The notes: generated from the sequence alone by a model not told the origin. Shown: positions 11,270 to 23,784, counted from the first letter of the stretch. The stretch: 64,000 nucleotides of DNA from Cristatella mucedo (GCA_009760855.2 WPIO01000012.1:4914001-4978000); one strand, 5' to 3'. Numbers and translations are program-made.

Positions 11270-13890
11270 ATATATATATACTAGTTGAACATTTTTTTCT
11301 CGATAATAAATATACACTTTACATATTATAAATATTTCCATACAATGGAGACCTTACCCTCAAAGTATACTCAGCAAGAATTTTTTTCTTAGTATGCACT
11401 AGCTCTCTGCCGAAGCCGCCCCAACCACACCGTTTGCTCCTGGTTTGCTACTGGTCGCCTCGCTGTGCCCTAAACCACCGTCAAATCCCTTTGGATCCGT
11501 ACCGCCACTTCCTTTGTACCTAAAGCCTGCAACGCTCTACTGTGTGACAGATAGTATCCCTCAACTTCACGACATAGATACCATAATACTATAATGTATA
11601 CTATAATACCAACTCTAGTATAATTGTAGAACTTTCTATTCCCGCTGCAATAATTTTATATGGCTATAGGGAAAGAGATTGTAATTTTTATTTTTGATCG
11701 TTTTAACAATAGGATTATATGCAACCTCTCTTGATAAAAAGATGTACTCGAAAAAAGTTTTGTCAAGAGAATATATCTATTGTTACTATTCTATTCTACG
11801 CGATTAACCTAATTTTTTCAACATCATAAGTGTTTCTGCAGATTAACTTCCATCTCTGGGTATTTCTGATTCGCGTTGACGTCCACCATTTCTGCTCTCT
11901 GGTCAAGTCTCATGCAATTTCGCTACAGCTTTTCTCTTCAAGCTTTACTTTGATGACGCTTTAGGGAACGCCACACTTGTGAATAATGAGAACCGTAGAA
12001 ATGAAGACACCGTCCGGACCATTTGCTAGCTTCCTCAAGAAATTTGTAAGTAAACATTACCTACAAGCGGCGGCGCCAGTGGCTAGGATTAAAGCACAAA
12101 AAGGACTACCATTTGAAATAGAAGTGTGCACTATCTCGCACACGTGTTCGCTAAATGCAGAAACAGTAGGTAAAACGAGCTTGCTGTTAATCTAAAACGA
12201 CGTCCGTGTAGAAGTAATTGAGGGCGTTGTAACCAAAGTAGGCTAAACCAATGAACGCGCATTTTCTGGTATCGAGTTTTTCATATATTGTTGAAAGAGA
12301 TTTATGAAAGCTACGGGTACTGCTAACAGTAGGAAACAGCTAGTACAATTTAAGATAAGTAAATAATAAATAATAACATAACAAAAAATAGCGTTTTATG
12401 ACTACTCGTAGGAAGATAGTCACGTGATTAGCAGCTATCGTAAGGCAATAAGGCATTCTCAACCATGAACAGCTCTCACAGGAAAACTTAGCCTGATTCA
12501 ATTCGAGCGCTCATTCCAGCAACATGGCCGCAAAACTCTCCTTTAGCAAGCCCTTCCAAAAGTTCACCTCCGCGCGCCCTATATGGGCATTCTTTCACTT
12601 TACTTATTGAATATAATCCGGCATGAAGTCTATAAAAAGCACCTTAACGAATTTTGTGCGGACACGAGTAAATGCACTTCCACATTTAAACAGGATTATG
12701 CAATATCGAAGCAAATCGTTATTTTGCGACACTTAGAAGTGCTTTGAAATGGGGTTTCTTGGTCATTTGACATTTCTTGGAAATAAAGAAATGTTTCCGG
12801 GGCATATGGGGTCATTTTCAGAAGATAGTAGTGAGTTGGGAGAGTTGTGGAGGCGAATGCACGAGTTGTGCAGCGGCCGAGAATGCCTTCTGTACTAGGC
12901 TAATAGGCATTTCGAGCATAAGGGGTTATGTTCTCATTAGCTGCTCTTGTGTCTATTAAGGAGCAAAGTAATCGTAATATTTGTTAGATGAAATGAGGCT
13001 ATTTTATACTTAAAGCATACGTAGCAATCCAAAGTGAATCTCATAGAATTTATGGTCATCTGAAGTAACAAAGAAAATCGCGGAAAAGTAGAAAAGCTGG
13101 CATGCTCCAAATTGAACTCGTTCTAAGAAGCGTACTAATTTGCACGCATTGCCAAGCAAGATTAACATCTCTAACTGCAAGGCAAAATTTACTTCGAAAA
13201 ATGTACACACCTGCGGTCTCACAAAAAATACATGGCTCATGAACTAGTGAAGAATATTCCACTGTTCCACTTGAAAAGTATGATGAACACATGCAGTAAA
13301 GACAGTTCTAAAAATAATACCATGGTGCCATGCTAAAGGTCTATCATGGTGCACTCCTGAACGTCATGGCTCGAGCGGAAATGGTCTGATTTGGCTATTT
13401 AGTGGCACAGTAGCCGAATTTTAAGACACAATTTGAATATTTGTATTTGCTTAATGTTTTGAGACAAAAAATTAAGGCTGTGCAAGACTAGGAGCTTCAT
13501 TCTACAGGTTAAATTCCGGAAGCTGACCAATATTTACGCTCGAAAACCATCGGGGCTTCACCAAGACTGGCAGTACAGGTGCTTAGTTTCATTAACGTAA
13601 CTGAGTAATATATTGCATTCCGGATTGATTTCTCGGTATTTTAATGGAAGATGGACGCGAGCTAGAAAATATTTTGCAAAATAATGTCAGTAAGAAGAGC
13701 TCGGAAGTTCCAGCTTCACATATCCGTGTCAGGTTTATCTTTTCCCGCAAGGCGAAAACGGGCTCATCGAGCAGGAAAGCTTAAATTACTTGCTCTCCGA
13801 CGGCCGTGGAGAATCGTGGGGTCACTTTATCTAGTGTGTTATTCTTGTCATTATTACTCAAGAAAAACGACACAATATCAAAACAACTGC
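11270..13890. other. AT-rich region, no gene recognised
   Basis: It begins with TA-rich DNA after REL copy 2. It contains only short frames, such as 11986-12195 (+) and 12777-12959 (+), without known motifs. No repeat tail, tRNA-like boxes or splice-bounded coding stretch was seen. Confidence 0.4.
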
Positions 13891-13899
13891 AGCAAACGT

Positions 13900-15480
13900 C
13901 GCCAAAAAGTCCCTTGTACCATTCCTAAAGACACTGGAACGAGTCATGGCAGACCACCTGAACCCATATATTGAAACACCCAACCTTGCTAGTAAGTTCC
14001 ATTCTGATTCTAGTGGTAATCACTATAGAGAGTCAGCATTCCTTCGGTTGTATAACGACCTGCTCAGGAATTCCAAATTAGGTGGAGTATCTGTGCTTGT
14101 TTTGCTAGATCTTTCGGCAGCTTTTGATACTCTCTATCATCATGTCCTTCTTAAGGACCTCTCATCTCGCCTTAGCATCATTGGCACTGTAATGCTATGT
14201 TTCAGGTCATATCATAATGGGATTCTTTATTGTACTTATGTGAATTGACACAGATCATCTAAGGAACCTCTCGGGTATGGTACGTCAGGGCTCTGTGGTT
14301 GGTCCCCTTCTTTTCTCAGTTTTTAATCTCCTTATCGCCGATGTGATTGCCAGGCACAATCTAGGCTTTCATTTGTATGCAGATGACGCTCAATTATACC
14401 TTGGCTTTGACCCTAGGCAAAACTCGAGCATGCCAAGTTCTTTCTGATCTCTAGCTGCATGCATTGATGACATTAGCTCTTATTATGAATCTTTCTAGGC
14501 AATTTACATTCGATGATACAAGCAACTCACTAGTTATGGACAAATCAAGTGTGAATCAGAAATTAAAAATATTAGCAATCACAGTCAGCTCTGCCAGTAC
14601 ATGTCTTTTAGAATCTGCACTAAATCCAGGCGTCGTGTTTACAAGTGACTATTCATTAGATGACTGCATTAGCTTCAAGTTAAGTCTGCCTACTTTCAGC
14701 TACATAACATTTCTAAAATTTGGGCTGGCTTAGACAGGAGTAACATGTAAATTGGTCAATGCAATTGTGATATCACGTCTCTACTTCTGTACCTCACTGC
14801 TTGCTGGTCTACCAGCCTATGCACTCAGGCACATGCAGCCAGTGCAAAACTCGGCAGCGTGGCTTGCTTCTCGTGACTTTCACAGCTGCTGCAGCACACC
14901 ACTTCTCGCCAATCTGCACTGGCTCCCGGTCATGCAACGCATCAAATTCAGGGTTCTGTTACTCACTTTTAGTTCTCTTCACTCTTTGGCTCCAGCTTAC
15001 CTATCAGATCCACTCCCCTACCATGCTAAGCATCGTACCACCTGCTTTTAGGAATCCACTCACCTTTTGGAATTTTGTCTTTTACCTATACCTCGTACAA
15101 ACTTAAAATCCTTTGGATTGTATAACTTTAGTTCATATGGTTTCAAAGTCTGGCACTCACTCCAGACTTGCCTCATGACATCTCCTGACTTGACCACATT
15201 TAAAAAGAAAGTAATAATCCATCTATTTATCGCACCACTTAGTGGATCCATGTGATTCCTTTTTTACGTGCTTATGGGTTCTGAAACTGCATTCTAACAT
15301 TAACCATATTTTCTTGGTGAACTTGTGTATGTCGCCTCTAACCGTGTTATGCTTGTTGTCATTGAGCATGCTACTGCTAACCATTCGATCGAGTTCCTCT
15401 GCCGCAAATATGAAGTGCATAAAAAGAGATTGAGTTCTTTGAGGATGCTATGTAAAATGTATAATTATTATCATTGATAT
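13900..15480 (+). mobile_element. LINE-T copy with RT palm and C-terminus (longest copy)
   Basis: The best coverage of this CR1/L2-type RT in the window. FLKTLERVMADHLNPYIE (about 13910) is the block after NYRPVSNL. VLVLLDLSAAFDTLYHHVLL (about 14095) is motif A with its Asp. VRQGSVVGPLLFSVFN (about 14282) is motif B, and FHLYADDAQLYLGF (about 14370) is motif C with intact YADD. The C-terminal block (PLLANLHWLPVMQRIKFRVL near 14905 and onward) and DLTTFKKK lead to the 3' UTR, which ends in a GAGATTGAGTTCTTTGAGG hairpin and ATTATTATC near 15460. Frame breaks near 14250, 14450 and 15050 show it is dead. The 5' part, including any endonuclease, is missing. Confidence 0.85.
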
Positions 15481-15654
15481 AAACTTTATCGGTGCAGTAT
15501 TTGCATGTGTAAAGAAAGAAACCTCTGTAATTAAAAAACTGTTGAGAGCCTGGATGTTTAACTATGGTCAAAATTGATAGACGAGAAAATCACTAGGGGC
15601 TCATATTTCTAGTTAAAAGTGAAAGTTAATTATTTCGTAAGCCTACTAGCCGAA

Positions 15655-15828
15655 GCATGTTTTCCACGGTAGCACAGGAGGTAAAGTGCTCGCTCTCCAC
15701 CACCGAAGTCATTTGTTTGAGCTTGCACTTGGTGACCCTTTATTACCAACTGCAAGCTGTGGGGATAGCCATTAAGGCTCTCCTGCCAACTACAAAAATT
15801 AGGTTGGCAAATCAGCTAATTTGAAGAA
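15655..15828 (+). mobile_element. SINE-A copy (tRNA-derived), plus strand
   Basis: The head GGTAGCACAGGAGGTAAAGTGC resembles a pol III A box. About 45 bases on, TTTGAGCTTGCAC is a worn B box. The body GTGACCCTTTATTACCAACTGCAAGCTG then GGGGATAGCCATTAAGGCTCTCCTG matches the body of the copies at 56509-56699 and 61405-61580. It ends in AAATCAGCTAATTTG. It lies 175 bases past a LINE-T tail. Confidence 0.65.
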
Positions 15829-15829
15829 C

Positions 15830-17570
15830 TTCATGTCACTTCTCAATACAAAACATTAGCTTTGGCTATTATTAAATATTCATTGACAAATTTGTACAGG
15901 AACTCTTGTAACGCATGACCTTCGAACGCATATGCTGAAATCTGGACACTGAATGGCAGCATAATTCAGGAATGATTGCTCGTAATTAAAATTACCAGTT
16001 TAAACGAAAAATGTGATCCAAAACCTCGAGAAAATTTTGATGCTGACGTCTTCAAAATGAGCAACGAAACCGTCTGAAAATCTCCAAGCCGCAAGCCTAG
16101 TTTTTATAAAACCGAGAATGTGCTCATTTGACCCATTTACCGGGTCAAATGAGCGGCTTGTTGTGGAGTGCTGTCATGCAGATCAACCAACGGTAAGCTG
16201 GTAGGTGCTGTTATGCATACACAATCTTTCCCGTTCCTGTCAAGTTTGGTGTCCTGTCCGGTTCCTCGTTGCAAAGCGACAGTATGGCGTACATGCAGCA
16301 GCGGAACGGGAGTAACATACCAGGGACCGAACGCCGGCTAATCAGCTTACACAATGTTGAACTTGAATCCTTGTCCTTGAGTAAGTGAGCGACTTCGTTT
16401 CACGAAGGCAAGTCGCCTATGCCCACGTTCTGCCCGTTGCGACAAATGTTGTAGTGCTACGGCGGTACAGCTGTGATGAGCATCATGTCAGAAATAAGAG
16501 AGGTAGTTTATTCATTTGTGAATATAGACACGAAATATATTCTCATAATGGAAATTTATAGTTGAACGATGCAAAAAATTAGGTCACAGTGACGAGCAGG
16601 CTTTGGCATGCCCGTGATTTCATCAACTCTGCTAAGGCTGCCAGATAACTTAACCAGTTATTCATCTCAGGTTTTTTATATTACTTTTTAGCGATCTTTA
16701 GGCATTACATGCAGGCTTTGATCGGTGCTTTAAGGTGATTGCATAGGTAACTGCTTTGAGGATTATTTTTCAGGGACAGTTGATTAAAAAAGGAATAGCC
16801 TGACGCTGCAAGTTTGTCTCAGAGCGACGGTCTTCCCGTCAGTGGATCGTTGTGGACACTTTTTACCGCAGTTATCAGGGTGCCTGTACTATTTACCTTC
16901 AAAAATAAATTACACTCGATGTTGACACTATTGCTTGAATTATTGTCTATATGACAGCATCTTCTCTTTAAAGTTAAACAAGGGAATGGCCGGCAGAGGT
17001 CATTTGGCTTGTAAAGGTCACTGAGCTAGTCAAAACTCAGGACCAAACTTATTCCTCGCCTTTTTGTTTAGATCGGCTCAGTGAGTTTGATTGCTAAATG
17101 ACTTGTTCGGCAATGCAGTATGGAAATTTATTTAATTCTAATTATAATCCATATACTTATACGCTTCCTTTTCACTTTCCTTACACTCGCTAATCGTTGG
17201 TAATGTACACGGTCTTAAATGCAGGGTTTAACTGGTTTAAAACGTATGTTTGCTTCCTGCAATGGCACTAGTTACGACTCAGAGTATAAGATTATCGGAT
17301 AATAGAATGCTCTACTAATAAAAGTAACAGTTCTGCCTCTCAAATTTACTCTAGCTATAGCCTCACTCCAAAGATGGTAATACTCCGCCGGTAAGATTTG
17401 CCATTTGCCTTCCCAAGCCTATTCTTATAAGCACAGTAGACTGAAATAACATTGCTATGACAGTAGCATTTTTGTATATCGAGTCCTAAGAGAATCAGTT
17501 CTTTCTCTTGGCACTTAACTGAGGTACTGGTAAGAGCCCATTCGGTCGCAGTTTTTCTTGAACTTAGCTA
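15830..17570. other. AT-rich intergenic stretch with one inverted repeat
   Basis: No coding frame of note. The only structure found is the hairpin at 16123-16153, listed separately. I looked here for the missing first exons of the SET paralogue downstream and found no convincing match. Confidence 0.4.
16123..16153. repeat. Perfect 12-bp inverted repeat with 7-base loop
   Basis: CTCATTTGACCC at 16123-16134 faces GGGTCAAATGAG at 16142-16153 around ATTTACC. No open frame or T-run adjoins it. It could be a chance palindrome, a foldback remnant or a binding site. Confidence 0.5.
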
Positions 17571-17880
17571 TAATAATAATAATAATAATATTGCACTTGA
17601 TAAAGCGCCCTCAGCGAACTTAATCTCTTTCTAGGCGCTTTACATTTGCTGCAAAGTGATACGCAATAGAATAGTAAGTAAAATCATGCTTGAAAAACAA
17701 ACAAAATGAATAACATGGTTAGGGGTTACATGCACTGGGTCAGCATGCAAATGTGGTTAGTGGCAGCATGAACAGTGTCAGCACGCATAAGCACATCGAG
17801 GACGAATCACAAGGACCCACTAAATGCTGTCCTAAATAGGTATGTTTTTAAGTTTCTTTTAAATGTGGTCAGGTCAGGTC
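17571..17880 (-). mobile_element. LINE-T 3' end, minus strand
   Basis: Read on the minus strand, it ends in the family hairpin and an (ATT)n tail that appears here as TAATAATAATAATAATAATA at 17571-17590. The conserved 3' UTR words (tgcatgctgacac, gtcacccctaacca) are present in reverse complement. It carries only the last few codons (a LTTFKRNLKTYLF-like stretch) plus UTR. It inserted about 45 bases upstream of the first preserved exon of the SET paralogue. Confidence 0.8.
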
Positions 17881-17925
17881 AGCTAATCTTTAATACAGCC
17901 GTAGCGATCGACGGAAATTTTTCAG

Positions 17926-18038
17926 AGGGGCCTCATTCGACGGGCGCACAATGACGATCGTATTCTCATCACCGAGTGCTCGAAAAGCTGCTCCCGCTCG
18001 GAGACCTGTCACACTCGTGTCATGCGGAAAGGCCTGAG
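17926..18038 (+). CDS. Copy B exon 1: end of pre-SET
   Basis: Acceptor AAATTTTTCAG precedes it and donor GTGAGATC follows. It is 113 bp and ends in phase 2, identical in length and phase to 31406-31518. It reads LIRRAHNDDRILITECSK and on to RVMRKGLR. Only three of the four cysteines of the corresponding copy A segment remain. Confidence 0.75.
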
Positions 18039-18247
18039 GTGAGATCGCTGGCAGCAAGCTGCTTAAATTGTCCTGAACCCTCCTGTGGAAGTATTGTAAT
18101 TATAATTTGGAGTTAAATACTGGAGTGCACAAGCTAAAATGGAAACATCTTGATGTTTTAGCTGGTGTACCATGCATTGTGGCAAGGTGATTTGAGAGAG
18201 AGCAACATATGCCCACCTTTAAGCCGTTGCTTTGACCGCGGTTTTAG

Positions 18248-18407
18248 ATACTGTCTCCAGTTGTATAAGACAAGCGATTGTGGTTGGGGTGTGCGACCAA
18301 TGGAGGAAACTCCTGCAGGATCACTTGTCTGCGAGTATGCAGGCATTTTGAGGACGTGCACTGAGAAGGCAGAATTACCTGGCACCTACATTTACGAATG
18401 GAAAGAG
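18248..18407 (+). CDS. Copy B exon 2: start of SET core
   Basis: Acceptor CGCGGTTTTAG precedes it and donor GTCAGTGC follows. It is 160 bp, the same as 31717-31876. It reads YCLQLYKTSDCGWGVRPMEE then AGSLVCEYAGIL, the N-terminal SET strands that bind S-adenosylmethionine. It ends in TWKE-like text (EWKE), as in copy A (DWKE). Confidence 0.8.
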
Positions 18408-18494
18408 GTCAGTGCAGCTGATATGCAGAAACTATCTGAAAAAGATGAGCATTAATGCTTGGTGGTAAATTTTAAAGCTTGTACATTTTTTAAG

Positions 18495-18664
18495 GATTCG
18501 GATATTTCCATTGATGCCACGTCAGAAGGCACTGTATCGCGGTTCATTAATCACAGCTGCAGTCCCAACCTGCGGGCTATACGAGCTGTAGGTGATCATC
18601 GGAGAGAAGGCTGCCCAAGAATGGCCATTTTGCCAACAGAGCCATTAAAAAGAAGAACACTAAG
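18495..18664 (+). CDS. Copy B exon 3: SET catalytic segment
   Basis: Acceptor CATTTTTTAAG precedes it and donor GTAAAGAT follows. It is 170 bp against 173 bp in copy A, with the same end phase. DSDISIDATSEGTVSRFINH then SCSPNLRAI keeps the NHSC and PN residues. After GCPRMA the sequence slips to ILPTEPLKRRTL. Shifting one base gives text closer to copy A (ANRAIKK for ARRDIQK), so two nearby indels are the simplest explanation. Confidence 0.75.
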
Positions 18665-19087
18665 GTAAAGATAGCGTTCTTAAATTTTTTTCCCTTTTAC
18701 TTGCTATTTTGTTTTACTTACTATTACTGTTTTGTTGTCATTTAAATGCCTAAATGAGCCTACTTCCAAAACGCCCAAGCTGTCATTTGGCGACAGCAGG
18801 ATCGGCTCGTGTAAGAAGTCTCGAGTATAGCGAAGAAAAACGTGAATTCACCCTAGCTTCTCTCACTCAACTGAATTTGTATAGCAGTTTTCTGTTGAGT
18901 TGGCTTCTCGTAAGTGGCACGAGGAAACATAAACTACGTGAATATATTATTGTTATAATCTGATGACATGGTTGACTACTCAAATTCTCCTTCGGTGAAT
19001 AATCCAACTGGCGACATTTCAAAGCAGCCCATATGGAGAGTTCCATAGGCGGAGGCTACTCACTACGCAATTGTCTTCTCCTTGTAG

Positions 19088-19163
19088 CCTAGATTACTCT
19101 AAAGGAAGAAGCTTACCAACGGCTTGCAATTGTGACTCCGAAAAATTCTTCATGAAAATCTAG
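19088..19163 (+). CDS. Copy B exon 4: post-SET
   Basis: Acceptor TCTCCTTGTAG precedes it. It is 76 bp, the same length as copy A exon 32432-32507. It reads LDYSKGRSLPTACNCDSEKF then FMKI and TAG. The first two post-SET cysteines (CNC) align with copy A, and the third is Phe. The exon is too short for simple ORF searches and was found by aligning to copy A. Confidence 0.7.
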
Positions 19164-20193
19164 ATGCTCAGACCAGATCGGTGAAGTTGGAAATACGAGC
19201 GGTTGACTATTTGGTAAGTGTGCAAAACTAAGTCGCCCTGTGCAGACGCATTGAGCTCTTAGTTTATGCTTTGTGTGTGCGGTTCGCTTTTGGCGACCAG
19301 CTCAGCAGCCCAGTAGGGAGGCACTGATTGTAAGATACGCATTTCTCTAAGGATGTATGTACAGCGTATTCCTAAATGTGAAACCACAATTGAAATTTCC
19401 GTGTACCCCCGTAGGGCCGCATTTATACGGTTTTCCCGTATTTGTTTGCACGTGGGACAGGCAATAGTCGGGGTAGAAGTGCTAACATACTTGTCTGTAT
19501 AGGACCGCAAAGATCCGTCGTGTCTACTGCATATACTTGGTTGATACAGTTGAGTGAAACCAGTTGCACTGCAAACAGTTTCTGTGGAGCTTAAAAAAGT
19601 CCACCCACTAAATGCCAGTGATCAGGCCGTAAGATCTGTGAACGTTAGCTATAACCAAAACCACCATCAATTTTAGGAGCAAAAAGATGTCAGGTTATTT
19701 TAGCCTGACTTTTGACCTATTACCCAGACCGGTTTCAGTAGTTACCTCAATTGTCCCCCCGTTTCTGCACGGTCTGCCGATTGCAGTATACACCACGTAT
19801 GAATGTAGCCAGGCGGACTGGAGACAGCATTGCTGGCTTGTGCGTCTTCGATAGTACGGATCATGCTTTCTTGGGTGATTGTGGTTCAGGCATAGACGTA
19901 ACTGAAGTACACAGGATTTCAGCTTTACGATGGCTTTTCCATTTGAAGATTGTAGCAACGCAGGCATACAGGGAGCAGTGGTTTTTAACTGATGCAAATC
20001 AATGCTGCTGCCATGCATTGAGCATACTTTATATAACTTACTCAATGACTATTCATGAGGTTGGAGGTGACGTATCTTCGCACGGTTTTGTACGGAATCT
20101 TTTGAAGGAGTGAGTCCTCAGTTAAACGTCTTGACTACAAAGGAAAAGAATAGCCACTGCTAAATAGAAAGCATTCCTAATTGGGGCTCTCCT

Positions 20194-20233
20194 CTTACAT
20201 GAGCCATACATAATTTTCGAGGGCTCATGTAAG
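20194..20233. repeat. Perfect 12-bp inverted repeat, 16-base loop
   Basis: CTTACATGAGCC at 20194-20205 pairs with GGCTCATGTAAG at 20222-20233. It is AT-flanked with no adjacent coding signal. It may be a foldback remnant. Confidence 0.5.
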
Positions 20234-22233
20234 CATAGTTCCATATTATAATTTATATCAAATGAGAAGTTATAATAATAATAATAGGGAAATTACTGCT
20301 ATGCTATTAAACGGCAATGTAGTTAGGATTTTTGTGTGACCGCGTGACGAAAATGTAGTGGATATGTGTCAATTTATTTAAGTGGCAAAATTGCCGTTTC
20401 TGCTAAGAACGAGCTTGGGGTGGCAGTTTATCAAGTCGAAGTAGCTAGTGGGCATATTCTTTATTTACAGCAGATTATATACTACGTATTAGTAACGTAT
20501 TCAATAAAATATGTTAAATAATTTTGTTATTAATATCCAGCTCTGCATCTTACCAATTTTTAAAAAATAGTTACTAATTGCTTTGTCAACTTGTTTTGAT
20601 GCGACATCTTGTTCTACATATGCATACGTTTCGTGGAAATTGGCTTATGGCTGCGATTTACTAAAAAGGTCTGGTTTAAATCGATAAAAATGTAATTAAC
20701 TAATTCATACAGTTTCGGCCTATGTTAATCAAATTCACCTGACAATACACCTGTATATGCCTATTTATAATTCAAGGGCCAATGGTCAATTTTAGTGATG
20801 GCGACTAGAGATAATTTTATATTTGAATACACAGTTGATAAAGATGACAGAAATTTTAAAAGAATTGCCATTTTGTGAATAGTGCATTCGCAATCCGTCA
20901 CTAAGAAATGTTAGCTTTGGTTTTTTGCATACTATAAACGTAAGGTTTGGATTTAAAACTAGGTTCGCTTTCTTCTGCTTTAAATTAAAGCATTACAAAA
21001 GGTTGGAAAGCTTACTCTTGTGATTGCTTGAGTGGTTGATTTCCCTTAAACTGAATTTGAGTAGCATATTCTATCAACAGTTTGCTCGCTTTGAGCGTAC
21101 ATCTTCACGAAGTGTTAATACGATGTTGTACGCTTTATTTCGTTCCACCAGATTTGCTCGCCTGATGTTTTTGCTCACCGAAATACATTGTTCCACATGA
21201 ATCCAATACTTGCAGGTCTTCCTGTCCGCAAAAGATGCAGCTTAATTTTGGTGGAAATCTCTGTATCCCTGATCTGACGAGATTCAAAACAGCTACATAT
21301 CCCCAGTTTGCATGCAACATTTGCTACATCCGAGTGGATAGTGTTGGGAGTGCTCCCATATCCTGACTCAAAATTCAAGTTTAAACTTGCAAGCAGGATC
21401 AAATAAATTGATGGAATCATTTAGTTTCTGGGCCACCACTCCTTAAAGATTTACAGATTCGAATTGCAGAAAGGGGAAAGGACGAAGGTTACTTGAATTC
21501 ACACGATTTAGGCTAAACAATTGAAGGAGTTGCCTGAAAATAGCCTTTTTCTTGAATAGGATCTTAAAGGTAACTGGGGATATTTTCACGAATTTGTTAA
21601 TGATTTTATACCAAAAGCAGAGTAAACCTAACAAAAAGCGTCAGGACTGGATGTAGTGTAACGATTGTCTTTCACTCGGGAGACAAGTTTAGCAACAAAT
21701 TCAGTAGAGATAGGCATGACAGACAAGGTATAAAATGAATAGGGTTATAAATAAATACACTCCATTGGGAACGGCTAACGAGGCGTCAATAGATTTGATT
21801 TCAGCAATAAATTAAATGGAATATTTATAATAACTACGTTCACATAATTTAAAATATAAATGTGGAGTGCAAGTTTTCTCTCTGTGGTCAGCATTGCCGG
21901 ACAGCTGCAGTCAAATTGAACAGTAGCTACGGCTTTTGCTCTCCGTCTCTTCTCACTTCTGTTCGATCTATTCTCTAGAACTTGATATATATCTCTCCCT
22001 TTCCTTAGCTCACACTTTCTTCAACTCTATTGGTAACTTTCTCTTTTTATTTTATCTCAAACGAAATCGTGCCAACCACCTTCCAAAACATCGATGTGTA
22101 AGGCTGTGGGGAGTAATTACTTCGAAAAAGCCGCATATGCGTTCACAATTTAAGTCAGCCCAACTAAGCTACTGGTCGAAAAGACTGTGGAAGGTTGAAG
22201 TGACTAATTTTTCAAGTTTCAGCTTTGTTCCCA

Positions 22234-22263
22234 AAAGGTTTCCTGCAAAAGCAGGAAACCTTT
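22234..22263. repeat. Perfect 13-bp hairpin with AAAA loop
   Basis: AAAGGTTTCCTGC at 22234-22246 faces GCAGGAAACCTTT at 22251-22263. It falls inside the unassigned frame 21936-22316, which argues that this frame is not a conserved protein. Confidence 0.5.
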
Positions 22264-23344
22264 ATATAAGGCTTAAACCTGTGCATCTTGTGACTTGTTT
22301 TATGCTCAAATTATAAATTGATTAATAAGTGGATTCTGAATAGGTAGTATGGTTCGACTTTATAGGATTGCAATCGTCTGCCTACCGATAGTCGTTTAGG
22401 TGGGGAAATGAATGCCTTAATTAGTAGTGTCAGGAGTCGCAGGTGTAGCTCATTCTTGTGGTAGTCCAACTTCGTGAATAGGGTCACTGATTAAAACAGT
22501 CTAGCACAATTTATTTATTACCCTCTGTGTGTCAGTGGAAGCCACTAAGGTCCATCTTTCACCATATTCTTACTAATGAAGCTGTTGAATTAGCTGAACT
22601 GTACCCCATTAAGTATCGAGGTAATAACAAAATCCGTTATCTTGCTAGGTAGGCGCTGAGATGCTAGGTGGCAGGAATAGACATTTTTTGCTTAGTAAAG
22701 TAAGTAGTGTTTTAGTAAGGATATTAAAAATATGAAACCGATAGGCTTACACATGCATATTTCCAGACAGAAAATAAAGAGGTTAATAATCATAAATGTA
22801 ACTCGTCACAAAATGCTTGCTTGTTCGGACACGTCATACCATTGTGCCAAATGAGATCGTATGGTGCTGGGAGGTAAGTGCCAGCTTGGCTTAAAGAAGT
22901 AATACGTCCCGCTTCTCTTTGTTATGGTTTGTGCTTAGAAGTTTGATGCTAAATATTGAGCTGGTTTCGGCATGCACGATCAATATTTCATAGCCTATTT
23001 AAGAGATACAATATAACATTATATGAACTAGGTCAATTGTAACAGCAGCCAAGTAACTTTTATGAGATTGCGAACCTAAATACCTAGAGTGGTACTAGCT
23101 ATCACGCTTTCTTCTATTTATGCGAGACATCTTAGGGTCCTTAGTGCAATGCAATTCAGACTGACAGTTAAGTATCTTTTCTAGCTGGATTGTCTGAGTG
23201 CTATCTACCATGCAAAGATGTTCTGCTCAGTTTTAAATGTCGCTGTCATTCTAAAAACTTCTTCACCAGTAAATGAAATGTTACAATTACTTTTAAATGA
23301 CACGCAGTATGCATGTATAAAACTAAAAAGTAAAGTACATGGTA

Positions 23345-23385
23345 ACTAATTCAACAGCCTTTTTTCTATAGCCACAGATGAGCCT
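23345..23385 (-). mobile_element. SINE-A 3' fragment, minus strand
   Basis: ATTCAACAGCCTTTTTTC then TAGCCACAGATGAGCCT matches the 3' end of SINE-A in reverse complement (compare 43366-43415). The head is absent. Confidence 0.45.
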
Positions 23386-23784
23386 AAGCAGAATTCCACA
23401 TGCATGCAGCAAGAAATACAAAATGGTGCGCTGCAGTACTCAAATCACTCACCTAGGCAATTAAAAAGCCTTTGCATATAACCGTACAAAAGCTTCATTG
23501 TGCGGTTAGCTTCACAATCATTTGAAAATTATTAAAATATTTGGGCACACAAAATCCCACTTTCCAAAAGTCGTTGATGAATCTTCAGCTGCATTTGCAT
23601 AATATTATGTACCCCAAAAATATTATCAGGTGGAGAAAAAGAAAATGTACAACCTAGAATGAAACGATTTAATTGCATTTTAATTGCACTCTTTTTTGCA
23701 ATCTGAAATCTGTTGCAAATGCTTGCATTCGCAAAAAGTCGGTTATGAGTACGAAGGCGTCGTGAAAGACTTGTTTTGTGAAAA

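Larger units (their letters stand above)
17926..19163 (+). pseudogene. SETMAR-like SET-domain paralogue, truncated and decaying (copy B)
   Basis: Four exons at 17926-18038, 18248-18407, 18495-18664 and 19088-19163, all with AG/GT borders and the same phases as the intact gene at 30.4-32.5 kb, give about 172 residues. They cover the end of the pre-SET (ITECSKSCSRSETC), the SET core (DCGWGVRPMEE, LVCEYAG, RFINHSCSPNL) and a post-SET (LDYS...CNCDSEKF, stop 19161-19163). Against copy A, one pre-SET Cys is Arg, the last post-SET Cys is Phe, and exon 3 is 3 bases shorter with a local frame slip after CPRMA. The two first pre-SET exons were not found upstream, where a LINE-T has inserted. SAM-contact NHSC is kept and no stop interrupts the exons, so loss may be recent. 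Catalysis is doubtful because the zinc ligands are incomplete. Confidence 0.75.
19170..23340. other. AT-rich region with two hairpins, no gene recognised
   Basis: Open frames at 19751-20113 (+, 120 codons, Cys-rich at its start) and 21936-22316 (+, 126 codons) have no motif I recognise. The first is overlapped by an equally long frame on the other strand, which argues against either being real. Hairpins at 20194-20233 and 22234-22263 are listed separately. Confidence 0.35.

Noticed and set aside
16123-16153. Transcription terminator
   Set aside because: A hairpin of this bacterial type has no such role in an animal nuclear genome, and no gene ends next to it.
16240-16330. Candidate first pre-SET cysteine exon for SET copy B (GTTGCAAAGCGACAGT)
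   Set aside because: The resemblance to 30663-30740 is weak, the cysteine spacing is lost and no donor fits the phase.
19695-20113. Two overlapping open frames of 116 and 120 codons on opposite strands
   Set aside because: No motif on either strand, no splice context and mutual overlap make a real gene unlikely.
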